Source of the DNA: JBGOUJ01 sp041477005
GTDB lineage: Bacteria > Acidobacteriota > Terriglobia > Bryobacterales > JACQDG01
DNA length: 11,570 bases
Direction of reading: 5' to 3'
NCBI GenBank assembly: GCA_041477005.1
Contig: JBGOUJ010000197.1
Coordinates: 1 to 11,570 of the forward strand
A program made the translations under genes and the position numbers. The stretch's first letter is position 1. Every line of letters starts with the position of its first letter. This document shows, piece after piece, positions 5,289 through 11,570 of this stretch. The notes under the pieces were generated by a model, which did not search any database, was not told where the DNA came from, and worked only from the letters and a program-made list of their open reading frames with translations.

Positions 5289-6545
5289 ATGCACGCGAGC
5301 CGCGTCCGGTGGATCATCCTTAGCCTGCTGTTCTTGGCCACGACGGTCAACTACCTCGACCGGATCGTGTTCGCGGTGCTGATCCCCACAATCCGGGAAG
5401 ACCTTCACCTCAGCGACCTCCAATACGGGTACATCAACGGCGCTTTCCAGCTTGCCTACACCGTCGGATTTCTTTTCATGGGAAAGTTCATCGATTGGGC
5501 GGGGACGAAAGCCGGCTACCTGCTCTCGATCGCCTGGTGGTCGGTGGCGGCCGGCTTGCACGCCTTAACCGGGTCGGGGCTGGCGCTGGGGGTGTGGCGC
5601 TTTCTGCTCGGGCTGGGCGAAGCGGGCAACTTCCCCTCGGCCATCAAGTCGGTGGCGGAATGGTTTCCCCGCAAGGACCGCGCCTTCGCCACTGGGATTT
5701 TCAACGCCGGAACCAATGTGGCCGCCACGGTCGGCCCGCCGGCGATCATCGCGATGGCCGGCGCTTACGGCTGGCGAGCGGCATTCTTGATCACCGCGGC
5801 GCTGGGGCTGCTCTGGGTTCCGGTGTGGTGGTATTACTACGATCGGCCAGAGCGGCATCGCGGAATCGACGCCGCCGAGCTGGCCTACATCCAGTCGGAC
5901 CACGAGGAAGAGGCGCCGGCGGTAGGTTGGCTGGCCGCGCTGCGCCACAAAGAGACCTGGGGCTTCGCCCTGGGGAAGTTCCTGACCGATCCCGTTTGGT
6001 GGTTTTACCTGATCTGGCTGCCACCGTACTTCTACGACGCACGGCACTTCAACCTCAAAGAGATCGGCTGGGCCCTGCCGGCGATATACCTGGCGGCCGA
6101 TTTCGGGAGTGTGGGCGGAGGCTGGATTTCGGGGTATTTCATGCGGCGCGGCTGGCCGGTCGGGCGCGCCCGCAAAGCGGCGATGCTGCTGGCCGCCGCC
6201 TGCATGCCGGTCGCCGTAACGGCGGTGTTCGTCAAGAGCCCGTTGCTGGCGATCGTTTTGGTCAGCCTGGCGACCTCGGCCCACCAGGGGTGGTCGGCCA
6301 ACCTGTTCACCACCGCCTCCGACGTCTTTCCGGCCAATACCGTGGCCTCCGTGGTCGGCATCGGGGCCTCGGCGGGCGGCTTCGGCGGATTTCTATTCTC
6401 GGCCATCATCCCTGGTTTTGTGATAACCTATTTTGGGTATGCCCCTGTGTTTATCTTGATGGGGCTGCTGCACCCGTTGGCATTGCTTGGTGTGCATTTG
6501 CTGATGGGGAGAATCGAGCCGGTGCAGCCGGCACAGAACTCTTAA
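5289..6545 (+). CDS. MFS transporter, anion:cation symporter (hexuronate-type) family
   Basis: Inner-membrane carrier of 418 residues with about twelve hydrophobic segments, probably proton-driven uptake of an organic acid such as a hexuronate. The first helix ends in NYLDRIVFAVLIPTI, and WRFLLGLGEAGNFPSAIKSVAEWFP followed by GIFNAGTNVAATVGPP is the signature region of ACS-family members such as ExuT. A polar central loop (about residues 195-220) separates the two halves; the second half starts with TWGFALGKFLTDPVWWFYLIWLP. Length is normal. The ATG has only a weak ribosome site. The secreted TIGR03437-type gene follows after 22 bp, so they may be co-transcribed. No sugar-acid catabolic genes are adjacent, so the substrate is a family-level guess. 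Confidence 0.88.
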   Translation: MHASRVRWIILSLLFLATTVNYLDRIVFAVLIPTIREDLHLSDLQYGYINGAFQLAYTVGFLFMGKFIDWAGTKAGYLLSIAWWSVAAGLHALTGSGLALGVWRFLLGLGEAGNFPSAIKSVAEWFPRKDRAFATGIFNAGTNVAATVGPPAIIAMAGAYGWRAAFLITAALGLLWVPVWWYYYDRPERHRGIDAAELAYIQSDHEEEAPAVGWLAALRHKETWGFALGKFLTDPVWWFYLIWLPPYFYDARHFNLKEIGWALPAIYLAADFGSVGGGWISGYFMRRGWPVGRARKAAMLLAAACMPVAVTAVFVKSPLLAIVLVSLATSAHQGWSANLFTTASDVFPANTVASVVGIGASAGGFGGFLFSAIIPGFVITYFGYAPVFILMGLLHPLALLGVHLLMGRIEPVQPAQNS

Positions 6546-6567
6546 CGCTCAACCACAAGGAGACGAT

Positions 6568-8238
6568 ATGAAAATAGCGGGGAAAATTCTTGCCATTCTG
6601 CTGCTCGGCGCTGCCGCGGTGAGCGCTCAGCCTGTGGTCGGCGCGGATGGGATCGTCAGCAACGCCAGTTACTTCTCCTCGGCGCTGCCTAGCGGGGCCA
6701 TCGCGCAGGGTTCCATCTTCGCGGTGTTCGGAACCGGACTCGGCCCAAGCGCGTTGGCGCAGGCTTCTTCCTTCCCCCTTCCGACCCTACTGGGCGGGAC
6801 GTCCATCAAGGTCACGGTGGGCGGGACCACGGTGAATGCCATTATTCTTTACACGGTGGCCACCCAAGTGGGCGCTATTCTGCCGTCCAACACGCCGGTG
6901 GGAAGCGGGACCCTGACGGTGACCAACGGCAGCCAGACCAGCGCCGGCGCGCCGATCAAGGTTGCCGCCGGCAGTTTCGGAATCTTCACCAGTAACCAGC
7001 AGGGGAGCGGCCCGGCAGCCGCTCAGGACGCTGTCACCTTTGAGGTAAAGACCCTGACCAACGCCTTCACGCCGGGCGAAAACGCGATTATCTACGGAAC
7101 GGGATTGGGCCCGATCACCGGCAGCGACGCCTCCGCTCCGCCGCCGGGCGCGCTGAATGTCGGCGCCCAGCTTTTCGTCGGCGGCCAACTGGTCCCCACG
7201 CAATACACCGGTCGGGTTTCCTGCTGCGCCGGCCTGGACCAGATCAATTTCGTCGTGCCTTCGGGGGTGGCCGGGTGCAACGTGCCGGTCTACCTGAAAG
7301 TCGGGGGCGTGGTCAGCAACTTCGCTACGATTGCGGTCAGCTCCACCGGGAAAATCTGTTCGGATGCCACCGGGTTTTCGTCGGACGATCTGACGAAGAT
7401 TCTGTCCGGCTCCGGGACGTTCAGCACCGGCAGTGTAGTCATGAGCCGGAGCAGCACAAAATTCACCCTGCCGGCGCCCATAGGAACGATCACGAGCACT
7501 ACCGACAGCGGTTCCGCGGGCTTTTTCCGCGTGAACTATGGCAACTTGATTACTTCGGGCGGGATCTCCGGTTATGGGGTCTTCGGCAGTTGCATCGTGT
7601 CCGTCTATAAGGGCCAGACCGTTCCAAACCCCTTGGGCACGGTTACGCCGCTGGACGCAGGCACGGCCTTGACCCTCACCGGCCCGAAGGGAACCAAGCA
7701 GCTCACCAAGCAGGCGCTGGTTCCCGGTTTCTACGGCGCCCAACTCGGCGGGGGAACGCAAATCCCCGGCGGTCCGGCTCCAGCTCCCCTATTTCTCGAT
7801 CCAGGCTCTTACACGGCCAGCGGTCCGGGAGGGGCTGACGTCGGAGCCTTCTCAAAGACAATCACTGTGCCCACTCTGCTGACCTGGACGAACCAGGACA
7901 GCATCGATAACGTGCCGCGGAGTCAAGGTCTGAACATTACCTGGAGCGGCGCGGACCCGTCGTCGTTCGTGGTCATGACCGGTAGTTCGAGCCTCAGCAA
8001 TCCCACTTTGTCGGTCTCGTTCATCTGCACCCAGCGTGCCAACGTCGGACAGTTCACCGTCCCGGCGGAGGTGTTGAGCCTGCTGCCGCCGAGCCAGACC
8101 GGCTCGGACACTCCCACGGGATTCCTGGGCGTGTCCAACGTCCCCTTGTACAATCAGAGCGAGTTCACTGCAACGGGCCTCGACGCCGGCTATTTCACCT
8201 ACTATGTCGGCTTCAGCAAAGCGGTGACCTACCAGTAG
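6568..8238 (+). CDS. Secreted protein with N-terminal TIGR03437-type domain
   Basis: Exported protein of 556 residues, function unknown. Residues 1-20 are a Sec signal ending AVSA-QP. Residues about 28-260 match the Solibacter-type TIGR03437 pattern (IVSNASYFSSALPSGAIAQGS, FAVFGTGLGP, LDQINFVVPSG, VYLKVGG). The region is internally doubled: FAVFGTGLGP near 51 repeats as AIIYGTGLGP near 173, and TQVGAILPSNTPVG near 99 repeats as LDQINFVVPSGVAG near 223, like two Ig/TIG folds. Residues 261-556 are Gly/Ser/Thr-rich beta-type sequence I do not recognise. AAGGAG lies five bases before the ATG, the strongest ribosome site in the window. It probably shares a transcript with the transporter upstream and ends at the hairpin at 8264. 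Likely extracellular or surface-attached; no catalytic motif seen. Confidence 0.85.
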   Translation: MKIAGKILAILLLGAAAVSAQPVVGADGIVSNASYFSSALPSGAIAQGSIFAVFGTGLGPSALAQASSFPLPTLLGGTSIKVTVGGTTVNAIILYTVATQVGAILPSNTPVGSGTLTVTNGSQTSAGAPIKVAAGSFGIFTSNQQGSGPAAAQDAVTFEVKTLTNAFTPGENAIIYGTGLGPITGSDASAPPPGALNVGAQLFVGGQLVPTQYTGRVSCCAGLDQINFVVPSGVAGCNVPVYLKVGGVVSNFATIAVSSTGKICSDATGFSSDDLTKILSGSGTFSTGSVVMSRSSTKFTLPAPIGTITSTTDSGSAGFFRVNYGNLITSGGISGYGVFGSCIVSVYKGQTVPNPLGTVTPLDAGTALTLTGPKGTKQLTKQALVPGFYGAQLGGGTQIPGGPAPAPLFLDPGSYTASGPGGADVGAFSKTITVPTLLTWTNQDSIDNVPRSQGLNITWSGADPSSFVVMTGSSSLSNPTLSVSFICTQRANVGQFTVPAEVLSLLPPSQTGSDTPTGFLGVSNVPLYNQSEFTATGLDAGYFTYYVGFSKAVTYQ

Positions 8239-8263
8239 ATTTTCCAAAGGACAGCAGACCATT

Positions 8264-8293
8264 GAGAGCGCCGCGTGAATTGGCGGCGCTCTC
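8264..8293 (+). terminator. Strong hairpin after the secreted-protein gene
   Basis: Perfect 11-bp stem GAGAGCGCCGC / GCGGCGCTCTC with an 8-base loop, 25 bases after the stop codon. It has no T-run downstream on either strand, so it may stabilise the mRNA 3' end or act with Rho rather than as a classic intrinsic terminator. It could serve the convergent prepilin gene too. Confidence 0.65.
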
Positions 8294-8398
8294 TGCAGCC
8301 CCCTGCGATTGGCTGGGCCAGGTGGCCCATGTGCAGGCAGGCTGTTGCTTCGTTCCTCCGTGCCCTTGTGTGGTTGGGCAGCTACGTTTTCCGAAGGG

Positions 8399-8875
<477 letters not shown>

Positions 8876-8950
8876 AGGACTCCTCACGCCCGACATTATA
8901 CAAGGAGTGACGGTGCGGGGGGCCGGAGCGTGGAGGCGAATGTTGGGAAC

Positions 8951-9046
8951 GTAGAAGAGAACGCCGTAAAGGCCGATCGCGGCGAGCAGCAGCGCAAGCG
9001 CTCCAAAGAAGCTCGACAGCGCCGCGACCAGGCGCTCCCGCACCAG
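8951..9046 (-). pseudogene. Relict of an FtsX/MacB-like (ADOP) permease
   Basis: About 32 codons on the minus strand, in the same frame as the prepilin and just upstream of it, encode LVRERLVAALSSFFGALALL then LAAIGLYGV. This is very like the segment before the last transmembrane bundle of the duplicated orphan permeases abundant in Acidobacteria (ERLIATLSSFFGALALLLAAIGLYGV, by recall). Sequence on both sides does not continue the family: the usual AYAVARRTREIGIRMALGA-like follow-on is missing. It is too short to be a gene and looks like the remnant of a deleted permease. Confidence 0.62.
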
Positions 9047-9133
9047 GTACATGCTCCAGTTGATAGCGGCGACCTTGGGAGCAGTTTCTTCCGCCTCTGC
9101 ACACGGACGGGCTAGCAGCGGGAACGGCACAAC

Positions 9134-9406
9134 CTATTCCGATTCAGCGTCAGACTTTGAGCGGCGCACCGCGCGCGCAACCGTTCTGACGCACCGGAAG
9201 GCCGACCAACCGAAGCCGAGGGTTGCTATCGGAAACGCGACCATGCCAATGTACATTCCAAATTGCCGATGTTGGGCGACAGCCGGCACCGCGAGTTTTA
9301 TGTAAAGAAGCCGCAGCGTGTAAAAAGCAAAGAAACCGCACGCCGCCGCAAGCATCAATCCAAGCAGACTGAAGATGCTGATTCCGGCCCAACGTTTTAC
9401 CTTCAT
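9134..9406 (-). CDS. Small two-helix membrane protein, unknown function
   Basis: Predicted protein of 90 residues that I do not recognise. Two hydrophobic stretches at about residues 8-30 (GISIFSLLGLMLAAACGFF) and 51-70 (MYIGMVAFPIATLGFGWSAF) suggest a hairpin membrane protein, followed by a basic then acidic tail (RTVARAVRRSKSDAESE). It lies 54 bp downstream of the small lipoprotein gene on the same strand, so both may be on one transcript. The ATG has no clear ribosome site. Amino-acid pattern and basic tail after the second helix favour a real gene over a chance ORF. Confidence 0.6.
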   Translation of the reverse strand: MKVKRWAGISIFSLLGLMLAAACGFFAFYTLRLLYIKLAVPAVAQHRQFGMYIGMVAFPIATLGFGWSAFRCVRTVARAVRRSKSDAESE

Positions 9407-9460
9407 GAGATCCAGCTTCCGGCGTCCGTGTCAGTGACTGGTGGGTGGGCGCTCCGCTGT

Positions 9461-9817
9461 TCAATTTCGCCCCGCGTCGCCGTGGCTCGTCGAAACGACG
9501 CCATGATCGACCAGGATGGAATCATTCGGAGCGAGGTGTCCGTAGGGTTGCCCATTCACGGACAGCTCGTCGCCGCGAATCAGCACGTCGGCATCGCGGC
9601 ACGGCGTAAAGCGGTACGCCGGTTGGCCTGCGGGGGCGCCGTCAGCCCTTTCCGGCGGGGCGACGCCGGTTCGGTAACAGTCCGTCACGACAACGGTGTG
9701 AGCGCCCACTGTCGCTTCGACCCGGCCCAGCAACAGGTTGTTGGAGCGGCTGCAGGACCAGAACAGAACGGGGGCCGCACAGAGGCCTGCGAGGCGAAGT
9801 ATTCCGATCCTCTTCAT
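9461..9817 (-). CDS. Small secreted putative lipoprotein, unknown function
   Basis: Protein of 118 residues with an export signal MKRIGILRLAGLCAAPVLFW and a cysteine at residue 22 (WSCSRSNN) that may be the lipidated residue; the lipobox is imperfect because tryptophan sits at -2. The rest reads as one compact beta domain (EATVGAHTVVVTDCYRT; DADVLIRGDELSVNGQPYGHL; NDSILVDHGVVS) with two further cysteines that could pair after export. I chose ATG 9817, with GGGA about seven bases upstream and the signal peptide starting at once; the frame is open to 9949 but the extra residues look non-coding. The gene before it is divergent (antitoxin at 9970), and its promoter is covered by palindromes. No function can be assigned. 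Confidence 0.72.
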   Translation of the reverse strand: MKRIGILRLAGLCAAPVLFWSCSRSNNLLLGRVEATVGAHTVVVTDCYRTGVAPPERADGAPAGQPAYRFTPCRDADVLIRGDELSVNGQPYGHLAPNDSILVDHGVVSTSHGDAGRN

Positions 9818-9867
9818 TGGCTGTCCCTTTCTTCCCGTGGCCATATTTCCAGGCGTCCCAAGGCCAC

Positions 9868-9908
9868 TACCTTTACAATGGTACGATACTTTGTAAGGTA
9901 AAGTCAAG
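9868..9908 (-). promoter_or_regulatory. Palindrome-covered promoter of the small lipoprotein gene
   Basis: On the minus strand TTGACT (9908-9903) and TACCAT (9884-9879) could be -35 and -10 with an 18-bp spacer. Two dyads lie on it: TACCTTTACAA (9868-9878) with TTGTAAGGTA (9891-9900), and ACTTT (9888-9892) with AAAGT (9900-9904). Inverted ACTTTGTA-type arms between and over promoter boxes point to a dimeric repressor; PadR-like regulators are a guess, since they often control ADOP permease genes and a permease relict lies nearby. Confidence 0.45.
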
Positions 9909-9954
9909 GAGATCTGGGAGGTTTTCGCGCCACAAATCCCTGTGACCATAAAGA

Positions 9955-9969
9955 TGCTATTCTATATTT
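9955..9969 (+). promoter_or_regulatory. Possible extended -10 giving a leaderless antitoxin mRNA
   Basis: TGCTATTCT (9955-9963) fits an extended -10 (TGnTATAAT, four of six plus TG). The RNA start would fall near 9970, the A of the antitoxin ATG, and no Shine-Dalgarno sequence precedes that ATG. Both facts agree with leaderless translation, but the -35 region shows nothing clear. Confidence 0.35.
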
Positions 9970-10194
9970 ATGCGAACGACGATTGACATTCCCGACCCGG
10001 TCTACCGGCAACTCAAGGCTACCGCCGCGCTGCGCGGTTGCAGCGTCAGGGAGATCATTCTGAGGGTCGTCGAGAGGGAGCTGGCGGCCGCCGCTCCGAA
10101 GAAAGGGCGGATCAAGCTGCCGCTGATCGAGTCGGACCGGCCCGGCTCCCTGCACCTGACAAACGCGGACATCAATGAAATTCTTTTTCCCTGA
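9970..10194 (+). CDS. vapB: Ribbon-helix-helix antitoxin (VapB type)
   Basis: Antitoxin of 74 residues. RTTIDIPDPVYRQLKATAA followed by RGCSVREIILRVVEREL is a ribbon-helix-helix DNA-binding domain (residues 1-38): one beta strand, then two helices, with the typical short turn GCSVRE. Residues 45-74 form the toxin-binding tail, ending LTNADINEILFP. It should repress its own promoter together with the toxin. The stop lies 20 bases inside the toxin gene, a tight overlap typical of these pairs. No ribosome site precedes ATG 9970. It is unrelated to the Phd-type antitoxin at 653. Confidence 0.88.
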   Translation: MRTTIDIPDPVYRQLKATAALRGCSVREIILRVVERELAAAAPKKGRIKLPLIESDRPGSLHLTNADINEILFP

Positions 10195-10630
10195 CGTAAA
10201 CGTTTGGATCGCTCTGACCTACCGAGCTCACGTGCACCATCGCGTTGCCAGCGAGTGGTTTGACGGGATCGGCTCGGACCAGGTGTTCTTTTGCCGGTTC
10301 ACGCAATTGGGGTTTCTGCGCCTGCTGACTAACTCCCACGTTATGGGAAATCAAGTGAGGTCGCAAAAGGAGGCATGGCGCGTCTATGACCGCTGGTTCT
10401 CGGACGCCCGCATCGCCTTCCATCCGGAGCCCTCGAATTTGGATCCGTTCTTCCGCCGGTTCACCCAAAGCTCCCAACCGGCGACCAGCGCCTGGCCGGA
10501 CGCCTATCTGGCGGCTGTGGCGAGAGCCCGAGGATTGACCGTGGTCACGATGGATGCCGGGTTTCGCAGGATGGACGATCTGGATGTCGTGGTCCTAGCT
10601 AGGGTTATAAAGGACCGCTCCAGGATCTAG
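10175..10630 (+). CDS. vapC: PIN-domain toxin (VapC, TIGR00028-like)
   Basis: Predicted RNase toxin of 151 residues paired with the VapB-type antitoxin whose 3' end it overlaps by 20 bp. PIN positions: D7 in FFPDVNVWIAL, D109 in SAWPDAYLAA, D127 in VTMDAGF. The HVHHRVASEWF and CRFTQLGFLRLLTN stretches mark the subgroup related to TIGR00028. In this subgroup the second acidic position, glutamate in many VapCs, is often replaced; here it is Q44 in FTQLGFLR. The product is intact. Its TAG shares CTAG with the TAG of convergent kdsA. The RNA target cannot be told from sequence, and is probably different from that of the first toxin given the different subfamily. Confidence 0.9.
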   Translation: MKFFFPDVNVWIALTYRAHVHHRVASEWFDGIGSDQVFFCRFTQLGFLRLLTNSHVMGNQVRSQKEAWRVYDRWFSDARIAFHPEPSNLDPFFRRFTQSSQPATSAWPDAYLAAVARARGLTVVTMDAGFRRMDDLDVVVLARVIKDRSRI

Positions 10631-11475
10631 CTCCAGGGTTTAATCAGGTCGTCGAGTTGCTTCAGGCGGGCGAGCAATTCGGGGAGACGGTCCAGGCGGA
10701 GAGCGTTCGAGCCATCCGAGAGGGCGCGCTCGGGCTGCTCGTGGACCTCGAGGAAAATGGCGTCCACACCGGCCGCGACACCCGCCCGTGATAGGGGCTC
10801 GATGAACTGGGGCTGGCCGCCGCTCGCGGCCCCGGCGCCGCCGGGGAGTTGGACGCCGTGGGTCACGTCCAGCACGACCGGAAAGCCGAATTCCCGCAGG
10901 ATCACCAGCGAGCGCATGTCCACGATCAGGTTGTTGTAACCGAAGCTGGAGCCGCGCTCGGTCAGCAGGATGCGAGTGTTGCCGGTCGACGTGACCTTTT
11001 CTACGGCGTGGCGCAGGTCCCAGGGGGCCAGGAATTGGCCTTTCTTGATGTTCACGGCGCGGCCGCTGCGGCCGGCTTCGAGGAGCAGGTCGGTCTGCCG
11101 CGAGAGGAAGGCCGGAATCTGCAGCACGTCCGCGACCTCGGCCGCGGGGCCGACCTGGGACGGGTCGTGAACGTCGGTCAAGACGGGAAGGCCGGTGGCC
11201 CGCTTGATCCCGGCGAGGATGCGCAGCCCCTCTTGCAAGCCGGGACCGCGGTAGGACCCCAAACTTGTGCGGTTGGCTTTGTCGTAGGAAGCTTTGAAGA
11301 TGAGGGGAACGCCTTGGCGGCGGCAGATGTCGGCCAGGCGCGAGGCCAGGGCCAGGGCGTGTTCTTCGCTCTCGATCACGCAGGGCCCGGCGATCAGGCC
11401 CAGCGGCGCGCCGCCGCCGATGTTCACGCTCTCGATTTGAACCACGTCGATTTGAACTACCTCGATTTGAACCAC
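10627..11475 (-). CDS. kdsA: 3-deoxy-8-phosphooctulonate synthase (KDO-8-P synthase), metal-dependent class
   Basis: Cytoplasmic aldolase-type enzyme that joins phosphoenolpyruvate and arabinose 5-phosphate to make KDO 8-phosphate for the lipopolysaccharide core. Family motifs: LIAGPCVIESEEHAL, FKASYDKANRTS, RGPGLQEGLRIL, DVHDP, KKGQFLAPWD, TERGSSFGYNNLIVDMRS. The four metal ligands known from the Aquifex enzyme are visible: C32 (AGPC), H206 (DVTHG), E243 (FLEVHEQP), D254 (ALSDGSNALR); metal-independent enzymes have Asn at the first site. The real domain begins near residue 18. Before it the frame encodes VQIEV-like pentapeptides from a tandem repeat, with several possible GTG starts (11475, 11445, 11427), none with a good ribosome site, and the frame stays open to the window edge, so the true start is uncertain and may lie outside. 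Confidence 0.92.
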   Translation of the reverse strand: MVQIEVVQIDVVQIESVNIGGGAPLGLIAGPCVIESEEHALALASRLADICRRQGVPLIFKASYDKANRTSLGSYRGPGLQEGLRILAGIKRATGLPVLTDVHDPSQVGPAAEVADVLQIPAFLSRQTDLLLEAGRSGRAVNIKKGQFLAPWDLRHAVEKVTSTGNTRILLTERGSSFGYNNLIVDMRSLVILREFGFPVVLDVTHGVQLPGGAGAASGGQPQFIEPLSRAGVAAGVDAIFLEVHEQPERALSDGSNALRLDRLPELLARLKQLDDLIKPWS

Positions 11476-11491
11476 CTCGATTTGAACCAGG
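11432..11491. repeat. Four 15-bp tandem repeats at the 5' end of kdsA
   Basis: TCGATTTGAACCACG and three near-identical units (starts 11432, 11447, 11462, 11477) in perfect 15-bp register. Fifteen bases is five codons, so the frame is kept and kdsA reads V-Q-I-E/D-V over and over on the minus strand. Only one or two positions per unit vary, which suggests recent expansion by slippage. Confidence 0.85.
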
Positions 11492-11495
11492 TCTT

Positions 11496-11555
11496 GGTGT
11501 CTTGGGCTGGGCGTCCCGGGCCGGCGGTGTCTTGGGTTGGGTGTCCTGGGCCGGC
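11496..11555. repeat. Two 30-bp tandem repeats upstream of kdsA
   Basis: Units 11496-11525 and 11526-11555 (each starting GGTGTCTTGGG and ending GGGCCGGC) agree at 27 of 30 positions, the three differences being C/T. They are followed by GTTAGCGTTAGC, itself a double hexamer, at the window edge. Thirty bases also preserves reading frame; on the minus strand the unit would read as Arg/Pro-rich decapeptides, which makes coding use doubtful. Confidence 0.8.
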
Positions 11556-11570
11556 GGTTAGCGTTAGCCG

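Noticed and set aside
5495..6571. 358-codon plus-strand frame over the MFS gene
   Set aside because: Out-of-frame reading rich in Gly, Arg and Ala without membrane helices; the MFS frame has clear family motifs.
8876..9130. N-terminal extension making a fused permease-prepilin protein
   Set aside because: GAGGAG lies right before ATG 8875 and the prepilin leader starts there; the extension contains only a permease fragment and junk-like sequence.
11432..11555. CRISPR-like array
   Set aside because: Units of 15 and 30 bp are directly adjacent with no unique spacers, and part lies in the kdsA frame.

Overview
The window is high-GC DNA from what looks like an Acidobacteriota genome, most likely a Bryobacterales/Solibacter-type organism. 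The main pointers are a secreted protein carrying the TIGR03437-type domain (best known from Solibacter), a relict of an FtsX/MacB-like permease of the acidobacterial 'ADOP' kind, a lone prepilin, and intergenic DNA full of small dispersed palindromic repeats. No rRNA, tRNA, CRISPR array or transposase was seen. This lineage call is inference from gene content, not a phylogeny.

Layout. 1-497 (-): 5' part of tdh (L-threonine 3-dehydrogenase), cut by the window edge. 653-1269 (+): Phd-type antitoxin and PIN toxin joined by a GTGA overlap. 1270-1655: intergenic block of degenerate repeats. 1656-3582 (+): molybdopterin sulfite/sulfur dehydrogenase (soxC) overlapping its c-type cytochrome (soxD), with a strange GC-rich insertion in the SoxD leader. 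3652-4887 (-): ispG, convergent with soxD; both stop codons lie inside copies of the same small repeat, which also forms a hairpin. 4888-5288: ispG promoter, three 19-bp direct repeats and two palindromic repeats. 5289-8238 (+): an ACS/hexuronate-type MFS transporter followed after 22 bp by the secreted TIGR03437-type protein and a strong hairpin. 8399-9817 (-): prepilin, permease relict, small two-helix membrane protein and small putative lipoprotein, the last with a palindrome-covered promoter. 9970-10630 (+): ribbon-helix-helix antitoxin and PIN toxin. 10627-11475 (-): kdsA of the metal-dependent class, with a tandem-repeat-expanded 5' end and a frame that stays open to the window edge.

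The window is mostly housekeeping or catabolic genes (threonine breakdown, sulfite oxidation, isoprenoid MEP pathway, KDO synthesis for LPS) mixed with two unrelated toxin-antitoxin pairs and small repeats. The genes do not form one pathway. SoxC and SoxD act together as a periplasmic sulfite/sulfur dehydrogenase, and each antitoxin should neutralise the PIN RNase that follows it.

I did not find a clearly new multi-gene system. The most interesting signals are the small repeats that have entered gene ends (soxD/ispG stops, soxD leader, kdsA start), the shared modules of the intergenic repeat blocks, the ispG promoter that overlaps the apparent ATG, and the palindromic operator upstream of the lipoprotein gene.
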